Of a stretch of 64,000 bases of DNA, positions 54,071 to 63,469 are shown piece after piece. Source of the stretch: Bacteroidota bacterium (GTDB lineage Bacteria; Bacteroidota; Bacteroidia; Bacteroidales; F082); assembly GCA_020444415.1 (NCBI GenBank), contig JAHLLA010000001.1, positions 744,001 to 808,000 of the forward strand, written 5' to 3'. The notes under the pieces were generated by a model that did no database searches, was not told the origin of the DNA, and saw nothing but the letters and a program-made list of their open reading frames with translations. Positions within the stretch are counted from its first letter, which is position 1; each line of letters starts with the position of its first letter. A program made the position numbers and the translations under genes.

Positions 54071-55339
54071 TTATTGTTGAACTAAGTTTGGTACATTTCT
54101 GTCAGCCGGAACGATTTTATAAAGCTTATCACCCCTGCGAACTAATTCTTTGACACGAATAGAGCAAATATCTCCTTTGCCGGCTTCATCCACTGTTTTC
54201 AGGTCCACCCTGATCTCTGAGATCACATCTTCATACACACCCGTGGTGGGCCCGATGATCTTTATTTCATCATCCAGAGCAAGTGAATTCGTTTCAATTT
54301 TAATTTCCGCCACCCCGATGTTGGAATAGTAATTGGTAATTTTTCCGACATACATTTTCCGAACTGTTGCCTGGTTGCCATAATCCTCGGTCCACTCCCC
54401 TGTTTTCCTTCCGAGGTAATACCCATCCCAAAAACCACGGTTGTAAACTTTCGCAAGCCGTTCATTCCATTTATCAATTTGCTCCTGATTGTATTTACCA
54501 TCAAACCACGCATTCACTGCTTCACGGTACACTGAAGCCACGGTTTTAACATACTCGGGCGAGCGACCACGGCCTTCCAATTTTAAAACCCTGACTCCGG
54601 CATCCAATATTTTATCCAGAAACGACACCGTATTCAGGTCTTTTGGCGACATGATGTATTCATTGTCAATTTCAAGTTCGATATCGGAATCCTTTTCTTT
54701 CACGATGTATTTCCTTCGACACTGTTGCAAGCAAGCACCCCTGTTAGCCGACGAATTCAGGTTGTCAAGGCTCAGGTAACATTTACCGGACACCGCCATA
54801 CAAAGGGCACCATGAGCGAATACTTCAATTTGAACCAATTCACCCGATGGCCCGGTGATATTTTGCTCTTTGATCGCTGTTGTTATTGATTTTACTTGCT
54901 CCAGCGCCAGTTCACGTGCTGTTACCATCACATCAGCAAATTGGGCATAGTATTTTACAGTTTCCAGATTGGTGATATTGGTTTGTGTCGACATATGGAT
55001 TTCCATACCTACCGAAGAAGCATAGTTAATAACCGACATGTCGGAAGCAATGATGGCTGTAATATTATTTGCTTTAGCCGCATCTACGATTGATCTCATT
55101 TTTTCCATCTCATGATCGTAGATGACCGTATTCAGTGTAATGTATGTCCGTATTTGGTTTTCCCTGCAAATGCGCGTGATTTCCTTTAAATCATCGATGG
55201 TAAAATTCTGCGATGACTTGGAGCGCATATTCAGGTTTTCTATCCCAAAGTATACCGAGTTGGCGCCTCCCTGTATCGCAGCCATCAGCGATGCGTAGGA
55301 GCCCACGGGGGCCATTATTTCAATGTCTTTAGCCGTCAT
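54071..55339 (-). CDS. U32 family peptidase (TrhP/RlhA-like)
   Basis: 422 aa. N-terminal TIM-barrel IEIMAPVGSYASLMAAIQGGAN.VYFG and the U32 signature EVFAHGALCMAVSGKCYLS with the CYLS...GACLQQCRRKY cysteines, which in characterised relatives bind an iron-sulfur cluster. C-terminal beta-barrel from about 330 (EWTEDYGNQATVRKMYVGKI). Known members TrhP and RlhA hydroxylate tRNA or 23S rRNA; others were called collagenases. Promoter box 20 bp upstream; operon with folA and a PHP phosphatase. Confidence 0.92.
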   Translation of the reverse strand: MTAKDIEIMAPVGSYASLMAAIQGGANSVYFGIENLNMRSKSSQNFTIDDLKEITRICRENQIRTYITLNTVIYDHEMEKMRSIVDAAKANNITAIIASDMSVINYASSVGMEIHMSTQTNITNLETVKYYAQFADVMVTARELALEQVKSITTAIKEQNITGPSGELVQIEVFAHGALCMAVSGKCYLSLDNLNSSANRGACLQQCRRKYIVKEKDSDIELEIDNEYIMSPKDLNTVSFLDKILDAGVRVLKLEGRGRSPEYVKTVASVYREAVNAWFDGKYNQEQIDKWNERLAKVYNRGFWDGYYLGRKTGEWTEDYGNQATVRKMYVGKITNYYSNIGVAEIKIETNSLALDDEIKIIGPTTGVYEDVISEIRVDLKTVDEAGKGDICSIRVKELVRRGDKLYKIVPADRNVPNLVQQ

Positions 55340-55358
55340 TCTTCGTTTTTAACTGCTG

Positions 55359-55366
55359 CAAAAATA
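55359..55366 (-). promoter_or_regulatory. -7 box of the U32-folA-PHP operon
   Basis: TATTTTTG on the minus strand, 19 bp before the U32 ATG, in the recurring context GCTGCAAAAATAGC seen also before prs. Confidence 0.5.
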
Positions 55367-55434
55367 GCAAGATATGTGCAACTTAGATTGATAATAATTT
55401 AACACGGGAACAAGTTCTGATTATCAATTATCGA

Positions 55435-55442
55435 TAATTTTG
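55435..55442 (+). promoter_or_regulatory. -7 box of the alkaline phosphatase gene
   Basis: TAATTTTG ends 2 bp before the first ATG (55445), so translation most likely begins at the next ATG (55466), which also starts a normal signal peptide. Confidence 0.5.
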
Positions 55443-55465
55443 CCATGATCAAACAAAATGTATCA

Positions 55466-56902
55466 ATGAAAAAGTTTTTAAAGTTTGTATTTATCAGCCT
55501 GGCAATCGGCCTGTTGTTTTACTCATGCGAACATCCACATCATAAAGCCAAATATGTATTTTATTTTATCGGCGACGGGATGGGACAGGTGCAGATCAAT
55601 GCAGCGGAAGCTTATTTGGCAGCGATACATGACGAAAAAGGATTTCAGCATTTTGCTTTTACCCAATTTCCGGCTGCCGGTTATGCAAGCACGTATGCTG
55701 ACAATCGTTTTATTACCGGATCAGCGGCAGCAGGAACGGCATTGGCTTGTGGTAAAAAAACAAATATCAACCGTATATCCATGAACCCGGATGCAACGGA
55801 ATCCTATAAAACCATTGCTGAAAAATGTAAAGAGATAGGCATGAAAGTAGGCATTTTGTCAAGTGTATCTATTGACCATGCCACCCCGGCTGTTTTTTAT
55901 GCCCATCAGGCATCACGTAGCAATTATTTTGAAATTGGACTAGACTTAGCCAATTCTTCGTTCGACTTTTTTGGCGGAGGTGGTTTCAAATCACCCGAAG
56001 GTGAAGTGGATAACGTATTTATAAATGCCATTGATGAAGCCAAAAAGAACGGCTTCAATTATGTGAATTCAGTTGAAGACATCCAGGCACTGAATAAAAA
56101 TTCAGGCCGTGTGATCGCGGTATCCAATTTATTGGAAGAAAGTGGCGCCATGCGATATGCTCTTGATCTGAACGAAACGAATCTTCAACTTAGTGACTTC
56201 ACGGCCAAAGCTATTGAATTATTGGAAGGTGAAGAAGGTTTTTTCATTATGGTTGAAGGTGGTAAAATCGACTGGGCCTGTCATGCCAATGATGCAGCAT
56301 CAACCATCCACGAAACCATCGAATTCTCAAACGCCATTGATGTGGCCATTGAATTTTTTAAAGCACACCCCGAAGAAACCTTAATTGTTGTCACTGCCGA
56401 CCATGAAACAGGCGGTATGGCACTTGGTAACGGACCCATGAAGTATGAAACAAATCTGGCTGTATTGCAGCATCAAATAATTTCATCTCAGGCTTTCGTG
56501 GAAGTCATCAGGGATTTCAGGGTAAATTTAACGGGAGATATGGAGTTGGACTTTAAACATATGATGGAGATTATGGACTGGTATTTTGGATTGGGAAACC
56601 CGGATAAAATTCCTTTGACCGAAAAAGAAATTGCTACCATTAAAAAATCTTTTTTAACAAGTTTATATACTTCAGAAGGTGCAGAACCCGACCATGCCTA
56701 CCATGATGAGGAACCGCTGGCAAATCTGTTGAATAAAATGATGAGCGACAAAGCAGGAATTGGCTGGACTACATTTTCGCACACAGGGGTCAATGTACCT
56801 GTTTACGCCATTGGTGTTGGGGCTGAGTATTTTTCAGTCAATATTGACAATACAGACATCCCCATATTCATGGAAAAGATTATCATACATGGAGCACACT
56901 AA
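55466..56902 (+). CDS. Alkaline phosphatase family lipoprotein
   Basis: 478 aa. Signal peptide MKKFLKFVFISLAIGLLFYSC with lipobox Cys. Metal/active-site motifs: YFIGDGMGQVQ (metal Asp), ITGSAAAGTALACGKK with the nucleophile in the DSA(S)AG-type position replaced as GSAAAGTA (Ser at the usual site), SIDHATPA, MVEGGKIDWACHANDA, VTADHETGG and FSHTGVNVPVYAIG. Hydrolyses phosphate monoesters in the periplasm or on the cell surface. Regulation by phosphate not visible. Confidence 0.93.
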   Translation: MKKFLKFVFISLAIGLLFYSCEHPHHKAKYVFYFIGDGMGQVQINAAEAYLAAIHDEKGFQHFAFTQFPAAGYASTYADNRFITGSAAAGTALACGKKTNINRISMNPDATESYKTIAEKCKEIGMKVGILSSVSIDHATPAVFYAHQASRSNYFEIGLDLANSSFDFFGGGGFKSPEGEVDNVFINAIDEAKKNGFNYVNSVEDIQALNKNSGRVIAVSNLLEESGAMRYALDLNETNLQLSDFTAKAIELLEGEEGFFIMVEGGKIDWACHANDAASTIHETIEFSNAIDVAIEFFKAHPEETLIVVTADHETGGMALGNGPMKYETNLAVLQHQIISSQAFVEVIRDFRVNLTGDMELDFKHMMEIMDWYFGLGNPDKIPLTEKEIATIKKSFLTSLYTSEGAEPDHAYHDEEPLANLLNKMMSDKAGIGWTTFSHTGVNVPVYAIGVGAEYFSVNIDNTDIPIFMEKIIIHGAH

Positions 56903-56906
56903 TCCT

Positions 56907-57614
56907 TTAAAAGTGAATGTTGAGGGATAAAAATCCTAAAGGCCCGAACTGGGTTCTGAACCCACTTGATTTATCTGTATCCTGCTCCTCACCATTGTAT
57001 TCATAAATGGTTTTACCGGTAAACGCTTTGGTAATAAATTTTATCTCGGTACCAATAGACAGGTTCGGAGTAATAAAGAAGTTCACACCCACAAGCGGAC
57101 TTATACCATAAGATATCTCCCTTGATTTAGTGATATGCTCATCATTATTGACATTGTTTGTATAGTTGTAATTGATATGTGAAACTGACAGATCGAACCC
57201 ATAATAGATATTCACCCTATTAAAGGTAGAATGCCATTCATAACCTGCGTTAAATCCAGCATCCAGAACCCTATTACTTGAAGAAGTTTCTGTATTATCG
57301 TCATTATCAAACTTTTTGCTATTGTAGGTAAACTCGGCAGCCAGTCTGACAGCTCCTTTTGGGTTATGAAGCTTCAATCCAGCTATTAGCTTAGTTCTTG
57401 GTTGGTTGAAATCATCAAAATAGGGATATATTAAGTCGCCGTCGTATAGATAATAAGGATACAAATAATTTTTAGAGAAAATATTGGCAATAGCAATATT
57501 AATTTCTGTTTTTTTGGTATTGAATGCTGCTTTTTCAGTTTCCTGGCTTTGCACTGCAGAGGTGATTCCAATTGAGAAAATAACAGTGAGAAGCATTGAA
57601 AGTGTCTTTTTCAT
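56907..57614 (-). CDS. Outer-membrane beta-barrel-like protein
   Basis: 235 aa. Signal peptide (MKKTLSMLLTVIFSIGITSAVQS), then alternating hydrophobic strands with Tyr/Asn-rich turns (AGYEWHSTFNRVNIYYGFDLSVSHI-type segments, broken here) and a C-terminal aromatic-ended strand FGPLGFLSLNIHF, the usual outer-membrane insertion signal. Eight or ten strands fit the length. Function unknown. Convergent with the phosphatase gene. Confidence 0.75.
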   Translation of the reverse strand: MKKTLSMLLTVIFSIGITSAVQSQETEKAAFNTKKTEINIAIANIFSKNYLYPYYLYDGDLIYPYFDDFNQPRTKLIAGLKLHNPKGAVRLAAEFTYNSKKFDNDDNTETSSSNRVLDAGFNAGYEWHSTFNRVNIYYGFDLSVSHINYNYTNNVNNDEHITKSREISYGISPLVGVNFFITPNLSIGTEIKFITKAFTGKTIYEYNGEEQDTDKSSGFRTQFGPLGFLSLNIHF

Positions 57615-57682
57615 AAGAATGTGTTTTTGGTTTTATTCTCTAACGAAATTCACCTATGAAAAAGTATTTGCCCTATTTACAA

Positions 57683-59437
57683 TTATTTTTTCAAATCAAG
57701 CTTCAGCCCCAGCTCATCCAACTGCTCCTTTGCAATAACAGATGGCGAGTCGATCATCACATCGCGCCCGGCATTATTTTTTGGGAAGGCGATGAAATCG
57801 CGGATCGAGTCCTGGCCGGCAAACAAAGCCACCAGCCTGTCGAAACCCAATGCAATACCCCCATGTGGTGGTGCACCAAATTCAAAGGCATTCATCAAAA
57901 ATCCGAATTGCGCCTGTGCTTCTTCATCTGTAAATCCAAGTACCTGGAACATTTTCTTTTGCAATTCACGATTATGAATCCTGATAGAACCTCCACCAAT
58001 TTCAACTCCATTTATTACCAAATCGTAAGCATTGGCATTTACTTTTCCGGGATCCGTTGAAAGCATGGCTTCATGTTCCGGTTTGGGTGAAGTAAACGGA
58101 TGATGCATGGCATGAAAGCGTTTGGATTCTTCATCCCATTCCAAAAGCGGAAAGTCTACCACCCATAGCGGTTTGAAAACCTTTGGATCCCGTAAATTCA
58201 GTTGATTGCCCATTTCCAGTCGCAATTCATTAAGTTGCTTGCGTGTTTTTTCTGCTTCACCGGAAAGAACCAACAGTAAATCACCAGGTCGAGCATTGAA
58301 TTTCTCTGCCCATGTTTTTAAGTCTTCCTCTGAATAGAATTTATCAACCGAAGATTTGAAAGTACCATCAGCATTGTATTTAACGTAAACAAGGCCTTTG
58401 GCGCCAATTTGTGGTTTTTTGACAAAATCTGTCAGTTTATCCAGCTGTTTCCGGGAGTATTCAGCACATCCTGCAGCATCGATACCCACTACCAATTCCG
58501 CTTCATCAAACACATTGAATCCTTTTCCCTGGGCCACTTCGTTCAATTCAACAAATTCCATCCCAAATCGAAGATCAGGTTTGTCACTACCATATTTCTG
58601 CATGGCTTCTGCATAGGTCATATGAGGTAAGTTTTCAATATCGATGCCTTTTACTTCTTTGAAAAGATACCTGACCAGGCCTTCGAATGTATCCAATACA
58701 TCCTGCTGCTCTACGAATGCCATTTCGCAATCAATCTGGGTGAATTCAGGTTGCCGATCCGCTCTCAGGTCTTCATCTCGGAAACATTTGACCAACTGAA
58801 AATAACGGTCGTAACCGGCTACCATAAGCAATTGCTTAAATGTTTGGGGCGACTGTGGCAACGCATAAAATTGTCCTTCATTCATACGCGATGGCACCAC
58901 AAAGTCGCGTGCACCTTCCGGAGTGGATTTAATTAAGAAAGGCGTTTCAATATCGATAAACCCCTGGTTGTCGAGGTATTTCCTGGTTTCGAGTGACAAA
59001 CGATGGCGGAGTGAGATGTTTTCTCTTAACGGATTTCTTCTTAAATCAAGATAACGGTATTTCATCCTGAGTTCATCACCGCCATCCGTATCGTCTTCGA
59101 TCGTAAAGGGAGGCGTTTTTGAAGCATTCAGCACCTTTAAAGCCGTCAAATCAATCTCTATTTCACCGGTAGCCATCTTTGGGTTTTTCGATTCTCTTTC
59201 AATCACATTTCCCGAGGCCTGGATCACGAATTCACGTCCTAATTTTCTTGCTGTATCCACAACTTGCTGTGCCGACCTGCCTTCTTCCATCAATAACTGG
59301 GTCATTCCATATCGATCCCTGAGATCGATCCAAATGAGCCCGCCTTTATCACGAATTCGCTGTACCCATCCACTCAATTTTACCTCTTTATTTACATCTG
59401 CAGTTCGAAGTTCTCCACAAGTATGCGTGCGCAACAT
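57683..59437 (-). CDS. aspS: Aspartyl-tRNA synthetase (bacterial type)
   Basis: 584 aa class IIb enzyme. N-terminal OB-fold [40 protein letters not shown], motif 2 [18 protein letters not shown], a GAD insertion domain (about 290-410), and motif 3 [16 protein letters not shown]. Charges tRNA-Asp. ATG start fixed by the conserved RTHTCGEL. Confidence 0.97.
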   Translation of the reverse strand: MLRTHTCGELRTADVNKEVKLSGWVQRIRDKGGLIWIDLRDRYGMTQLLMEEGRSAQQVVDTARKLGREFVIQASGNVIERESKNPKMATGEIEIDLTALKVLNASKTPPFTIEDDTDGGDELRMKYRYLDLRRNPLRENISLRHRLSLETRKYLDNQGFIDIETPFLIKSTPEGARDFVVPSRMNEGQFYALPQSPQTFKQLLMVAGYDRYFQLVKCFRDEDLRADRQPEFTQIDCEMAFVEQQDVLDTFEGLVRYLFKEVKGIDIENLPHMTYAEAMQKYGSDKPDLRFGMEFVELNEVAQGKGFNVFDEAELVVGIDAAGCAEYSRKQLDKLTDFVKKPQIGAKGLVYVKYNADGTFKSSVDKFYSEEDLKTWAEKFNARPGDLLLVLSGEAEKTRKQLNELRLEMGNQLNLRDPKVFKPLWVVDFPLLEWDEESKRFHAMHHPFTSPKPEHEAMLSTDPGKVNANAYDLVINGVEIGGGSIRIHNRELQKKMFQVLGFTDEEAQAQFGFLMNAFEFGAPPHGGIALGFDRLVALFAGQDSIRDFIAFPKNNAGRDVMIDSPSVIAKEQLDELGLKLDLKK

Positions 59438-59550
59438 AATGATCTGAATTTTATGAATAATGTGGCTGCGAAAATACGAAAAAGGAAGGGATGAATTGAG
59501 GCGGAAATTCTATTTTTACAGACGAAAGACTAAACAATATATATTGCATC

Positions 59551-60732
59551 ATGAACTTTTTAACCGCCAACTCAATTGAAGGATTGAAATTAAAGAACAG
59601 GTTCATGCGTGCCGGCTGTTTTGAGGGCATGTGCCAGAACGGACAAGTTACAGATCAATTGATCGAACATCATCGCCGGGTTGCTGAAGGTGGTGTGGCC
59701 ATGTCAACCGTTGCCTATTGTTCTGTCAGTCAGGATGGCCTGACATTTCCTCATGAACTTTGGATGCGAAAAGAGATCATGCCTGATTTAAAACGACTGA
59801 CAGACGTTATCCATAGAGAAGGAGCTGCAGCATCCATTCAATTGGGCCATAGTGGATTTTTTACAAGTAAAAATGTGATCGGAAAAAGACCATTGGGAGC
59901 CTCTCCGAAGTTGTGTGTATTTACTTTGTCTTACTGCCGTGAAATGACAGAAACAGATATTTCTGAAAAAATTGCAGCTTTTGCAAGTGCGGCTTTGATG
60001 GCAAAGGAATCAGGATTTGATGCCGTTGAAATACATGCAGGTCACGGATATTTACTCAGTCAATTTCTTTCTCCCTGGACCAATAAACGAAAAGACAAGT
60101 ATGGCGGCAGCCTGGAAAACCGTTTACGTTTTCCGGCTGAAGTGATCAAACAAGTACGAAAGTCTGTTGGGAAGGATTTTCCAATACTGGTAAAAATGAA
60201 CCAGCGTGATGGCATGCGCGGGGGTATTGAAATTGAAGATGCGATACAAATAGCCAGGGCATTTGAAAAAGCAGGTGCCAGTGCGTTGATTCCCAGTACC
60301 GGATTTACTTCAAAAGTCCCGTTTCTAATGCTTCGTGGAAACTTACCTGTAAAGGAAATGAGCAACAACCAAACCGAATTTATAAAAAGGATCGGGTTGA
60401 AATTGTTTGGCCGGTTTATGGTGCCCCAGCACGATTATCAACCTTTATTTTTACTTGAAGGCGCAAAAAAGTTTAAAGCAGCAGTAGGCATTCCGGTTAT
60501 CTATATCGGTGGTACTGATTCTTTTGATGGCATTAATGAATTGCTGGACGCCGGATTTGACTTTATCCAAATTGGCAGGGCCACCATACAGGACCCGGAT
60601 TTTGTCAAAAAATTATCCTCAGGAGAAATTCAAAAATCCGTTTGCGATCATTGTAACCGATGCGTCGCAGCTATGGATGCGGGTGGGGTGTATTGTGTTT
60701 CGAATGAAGCAGGGTTTCTTGAATCCTCCTAA
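59551..60732 (+). CDS. NADH:flavin oxidoreductase, Old Yellow Enzyme family
   Basis: 393 aa FMN TIM barrel. KLKNRFMRAGCFEGM near the start, QLGHSG, VEIHAGHGYLLSQFLSPWTN with the catalytic His pair, DKYGGSLENRLRFP, LVKMN and the C-terminal phosphate-binding GRATIQDPDF. It ends in CDHCNRC...C, a remnant of the iron-sulfur region of 2,4-dienoyl-CoA reductases, but the FAD/NADPH half of those enzymes is absent. Reduces activated alkenes; substrate unknown. Confidence 0.88.
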   Translation: MNFLTANSIEGLKLKNRFMRAGCFEGMCQNGQVTDQLIEHHRRVAEGGVAMSTVAYCSVSQDGLTFPHELWMRKEIMPDLKRLTDVIHREGAAASIQLGHSGFFTSKNVIGKRPLGASPKLCVFTLSYCREMTETDISEKIAAFASAALMAKESGFDAVEIHAGHGYLLSQFLSPWTNKRKDKYGGSLENRLRFPAEVIKQVRKSVGKDFPILVKMNQRDGMRGGIEIEDAIQIARAFEKAGASALIPSTGFTSKVPFLMLRGNLPVKEMSNNQTEFIKRIGLKLFGRFMVPQHDYQPLFLLEGAKKFKAAVGIPVIYIGGTDSFDGINELLDAGFDFIQIGRATIQDPDFVKKLSSGEIQKSVCDHCNRCVAAMDAGGVYCVSNEAGFLESS

Positions 60733-60736
60733 AAGC

Positions 60737-61417
60737 TTAAATAAAAAATATACTCCCTACGTCCAGCAGCGGACCGTTATATAATTCGATGATCTCGTAT
60801 CCCGATAAAAAATCTCTGATTTTATCTCCTTCTAAAAAATAATTCAGGTTGCCCAGAAAGTAAACCTGATTTTTAAATATCCCCGCGGTTCCAGAAATAA
60901 ATCCATGATCAAAACCTGGTAATTGAATATCTTTCGGATTCACATACAAAGTTCCCAAACCTTTCTCCGTCAGTATTTTTTCAATTCTTTTATCAGAAGT
61001 TATAAACCTGTTATGAGAAAGCGCCAGTAAATTACACCTCGTATATCCCTGCTTAACATGAATAACTTCCTTTCCGGAAATTAATTCAAGTATTTTTTTA
61101 TCTATAAAATATGTATTACCGATCAGAAAATCATGGGTAACAACACAATTATATTTAGCTGTTTCAGGATATTTTACGCCTACAGGTTCATAACCTTCAG
61201 TAAATTCCAATTTTAAAGTTATAAACTCGTTTTTAATTGTTTCCGGCAGATTGGGAGCTATCACTAATTGCTCATCAATGGGGCAAATAAAAATATCCGG
61301 ATGCCCTGAAATGGCGGGGTACGTTATATTTTCCGTTTGCAATAAAATCAACTCACCATATAAAGAAAGCTGTTGTAGTGCTTGCGCTGGAATATTTTTG
61401 TTCGCCAGAATGACCAT
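60737..61417 (-). CDS. GME-fold protein, DUF6873-like
   Basis: 226 aa. Runs from MVILANKNIPAQALQQL to LLDVGSIFFI. Features point to the guanidino-modifying-enzyme-like fold: repeated strand-helix units, VTHDFLIGNTYFIDKK, KQGYTRCNLLAL with a conserved Cys, and a C-terminal GPLLDVGSIFFI. I believe this is the DUF6873 group but have not searched; the deiminase triad is not clearly conserved. The open frame extends upstream but only antisense to the next gene, so I start at MVILANK. Convergent, 4 bp from the OYE gene. Confidence 0.65.
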   Translation of the reverse strand: MVILANKNIPAQALQQLSLYGELILLQTENITYPAISGHPDIFICPIDEQLVIAPNLPETIKNEFITLKLEFTEGYEPVGVKYPETAKYNCVVTHDFLIGNTYFIDKKILELISGKEVIHVKQGYTRCNLLALSHNRFITSDKRIEKILTEKGLGTLYVNPKDIQLPGFDHGFISGTAGIFKNQVYFLGNLNYFLEGDKIRDFLSGYEIIELYNGPLLDVGSIFFI

Positions 61418-61460
61418 AAATTGTATTTTTACGCCTCCATAAAAATACATTAAACTACTT

Positions 61461-62294
61461 ATGAATAAAACGGAAAAAATTAAAGCCCTGGTTATTGTGG
61501 CGTTGGTGTATATTATTGCTGGATTGGCAGCGATAGTCACGTTGGAATATTTGCCCATAAGTATCATTCTAAGGAAAACAATGGTTGCGGATATTGTGGC
61601 CACATTGGTTGTTTTTATTTTCAGCATGTTGTACAAAAATTCCAGTATGTATGATCCTTATTGGAGTGTAGCGCCCATTTTTATAGCATTTTACTGGCTA
61701 TTTAAAGCGTATGGCTTTCCATTTCCAGGGGCCGATTTCACCATTTGGATCATAATCATCCTGCTTGTAACGTGGGGTGTTAGGCTTACCTGGAACTGGA
61801 TGCTCAGGTGGGAAGGTTTTAGTGATGAAGACTGGCGCTATGTTAAAATAAAGAAGAAAACAGGTTTATTCTACTGGCCCTCAAGTTTCATCAGTATTCA
61901 TTTAATGCCCACTTTATGGGTTTTCGCTGGCATGGTACCTGTGTATTATGCGATCAACGCCAATACGACTCCGGTTTCAATGTTGTTTTCGCTGGCCACG
62001 CTAGTGACCATTGTTGCTATCTCTCTTGAAACCATCGCTGACAACCAACTCAGAAAGCATCTTCGTACCCGGAAAAGCAAAGATGAATTGCTGAAAACCG
62101 GTTTGTGGGGCATCATGAATTATCCAAATTATACTGGTGAAATGCTTTTTTGGTGGGGAATGTATTTGTTTGCCCTGGCATTTAATATTGATTTATGGTG
62201 GACTATCTTTGGGCCGCTTTCCATCACCTTACTTTTTGTTTTTATCAGCATCCCCATGATGAAAAAGCGCAGAGAAAACAAAGTAGCTGTGTAA
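61461..62294 (+). CDS. DUF1295 family membrane protein (steroid 5-alpha-reductase-like)
   Basis: 277 aa with seven or so hydrophobic segments. C-terminal reductase/ICMT-like motif KDELLKTGLWGIMNYPNYTGEMLFWWG (split by limit), with Asn/Tyr residues that bind NADPH in the superfamily. Likely reduces or modifies a lipid-soluble substrate in the membrane. Followed by a membrane-anchored metallophosphoesterase 13 bp on. Confidence 0.85.
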   Translation: MNKTEKIKALVIVALVYIIAGLAAIVTLEYLPISIILRKTMVADIVATLVVFIFSMLYKNSSMYDPYWSVAPIFIAFYWLFKAYGFPFPGADFTIWIIIILLVTWGVRLTWNWMLRWEGFSDEDWRYVKIKKKTGLFYWPSSFISIHLMPTLWVFAGMVPVYYAINANTTPVSMLFSLATLVTIVAISLETIADNQLRKHLRTRKSKDELLKTGLWGIMNYPNYTGEMLFWWGMYLFALAFNIDLWWTIFGPLSITLLFVFISIPMMKKRRENKVAV

Positions 62295-62307
62295 TTGTTA
62301 TGCAGGT

Positions 62308-63462
62308 ATGAAAAATTTCGGTTTTATTTTTTTCTTTTCGATCGTTTTGGTGCTTTATGCGCTGATCAATTATTATATCATTAGGCGGGGAATATCTGTT
62401 TTACCCCAGGGTTCATCATTGAAAATGTGGCTCATTTTAGGCGTTTCATTCATGGCAGTGGCATTTATTGCAGGGCGTTTCCTTGAGCGGGTTTCTGTGA
62501 ACTGGTTCACGGCCACGCTGATCTGGATAGGGTCATTCTGGCTCGGCATCATGGTGTATTTGCTGCTTCAACTTGTACTTATCGATTTGGTGCGATTGTT
62601 GAATATAATTTTTGGCTTTCTGCCTGCACTCTCTGATCCCGAAAAAATAAGAAAAATAATAGGGATTACGGTTATTTCAATTACCGGGTTCATTGTATTG
62701 ACTGGTCATATAAACACCTGGTTTCCTGTTATTCGTAACATTGAATTAGAAGTCGATAAGGGTGGTGGGAAGATGAAGGAATTGCATATTGTAGCATTTT
62801 CGGATGTCCATCTTGGAACGACCATTGAAAAAAGACATTTATCTATCATTGTCAATAAAGTCAATGCGCTGAAGCCTGATGTAATCTTGATTCCGGGAGA
62901 TATCATTGATGAAGATATCGCTCCGGTGATCCATAATAATGTTGGTGAAATACTCAAGCAACTTAAAGCCAGGTATGGGGTTTACGCGGTAACCGGTAAC
63001 CACGAGTATATTGGTGGTGTTATGGCATCCAAAAAATATCTCGCCGGGCATGGTGTTGAATTATTAAACGATACTGCTTTACTGATTGATGATTCATTTT
63101 ATGTGGTGGGAAGGGAAGATCTGACGATCAAACAATTCACCAATGACAAGCGAAAAGAACTCAGTGAAATTATGATGGGGTTAGATCACTCGAAGCCTAT
63201 TATTTTAATGGATCACCAGCCGTTTAAACTGGAAGTGGCTGAACAAAACGGAGTAGATTTACAATTATCGGGGCATACGCATCATGGTCAATTGTGGCCT
63301 TTTAACTATATTACCAATATGGTTTACGAATTAGGTTGGGGCTACAAAAAGAAAGGCAATACGCATTATTATGTGTCGAGTGGCGTTGGAGGCTGGGGAC
63401 CACCTATCAGAACGGTAAACAGGCCGGAGATCGTTTCTATCAAACTAAAATTTACCAAATAA
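62308..63462 (+). CDS. Membrane-anchored metallophosphoesterase
   Basis: 384 aa. Three to four N-terminal membrane helices (about 5-25, 36-55, 70-95, 115-135), then a calcineurin-like domain with all metal motifs: FSDVHLG (about 164-170), PGDIIDE, TGNHEY, MDHQP and LSGHTHHGQLWP. Resembles YkuE/YaeI-type phosphoesterases that act on lipid-linked phosphates at the membrane; substrate not known. 7 bp before an SDR gene. Confidence 0.9.
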   Translation: MKNFGFIFFFSIVLVLYALINYYIIRRGISVLPQGSSLKMWLILGVSFMAVAFIAGRFLERVSVNWFTATLIWIGSFWLGIMVYLLLQLVLIDLVRLLNIIFGFLPALSDPEKIRKIIGITVISITGFIVLTGHINTWFPVIRNIELEVDKGGGKMKELHIVAFSDVHLGTTIEKRHLSIIVNKVNALKPDVILIPGDIIDEDIAPVIHNNVGEILKQLKARYGVYAVTGNHEYIGGVMASKKYLAGHGVELLNDTALLIDDSFYVVGREDLTIKQFTNDKRKELSEIMMGLDHSKPIILMDHQPFKLEVAEQNGVDLQLSGHTHHGQLWPFNYITNMVYELGWGYKKKGNTHYYVSSGVGGWGPPIRTVNRPEIVSIKLKFTK

Positions 63463-63469
63463 GATAGCC

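Noticed and set aside
60737-61636. 299-codon version of the GME-fold gene
   Set aside because: The first 73 residues are an antisense copy of the divergent DUF1295 gene; the start at 61417 gives a protein beginning in conserved-looking sequence.
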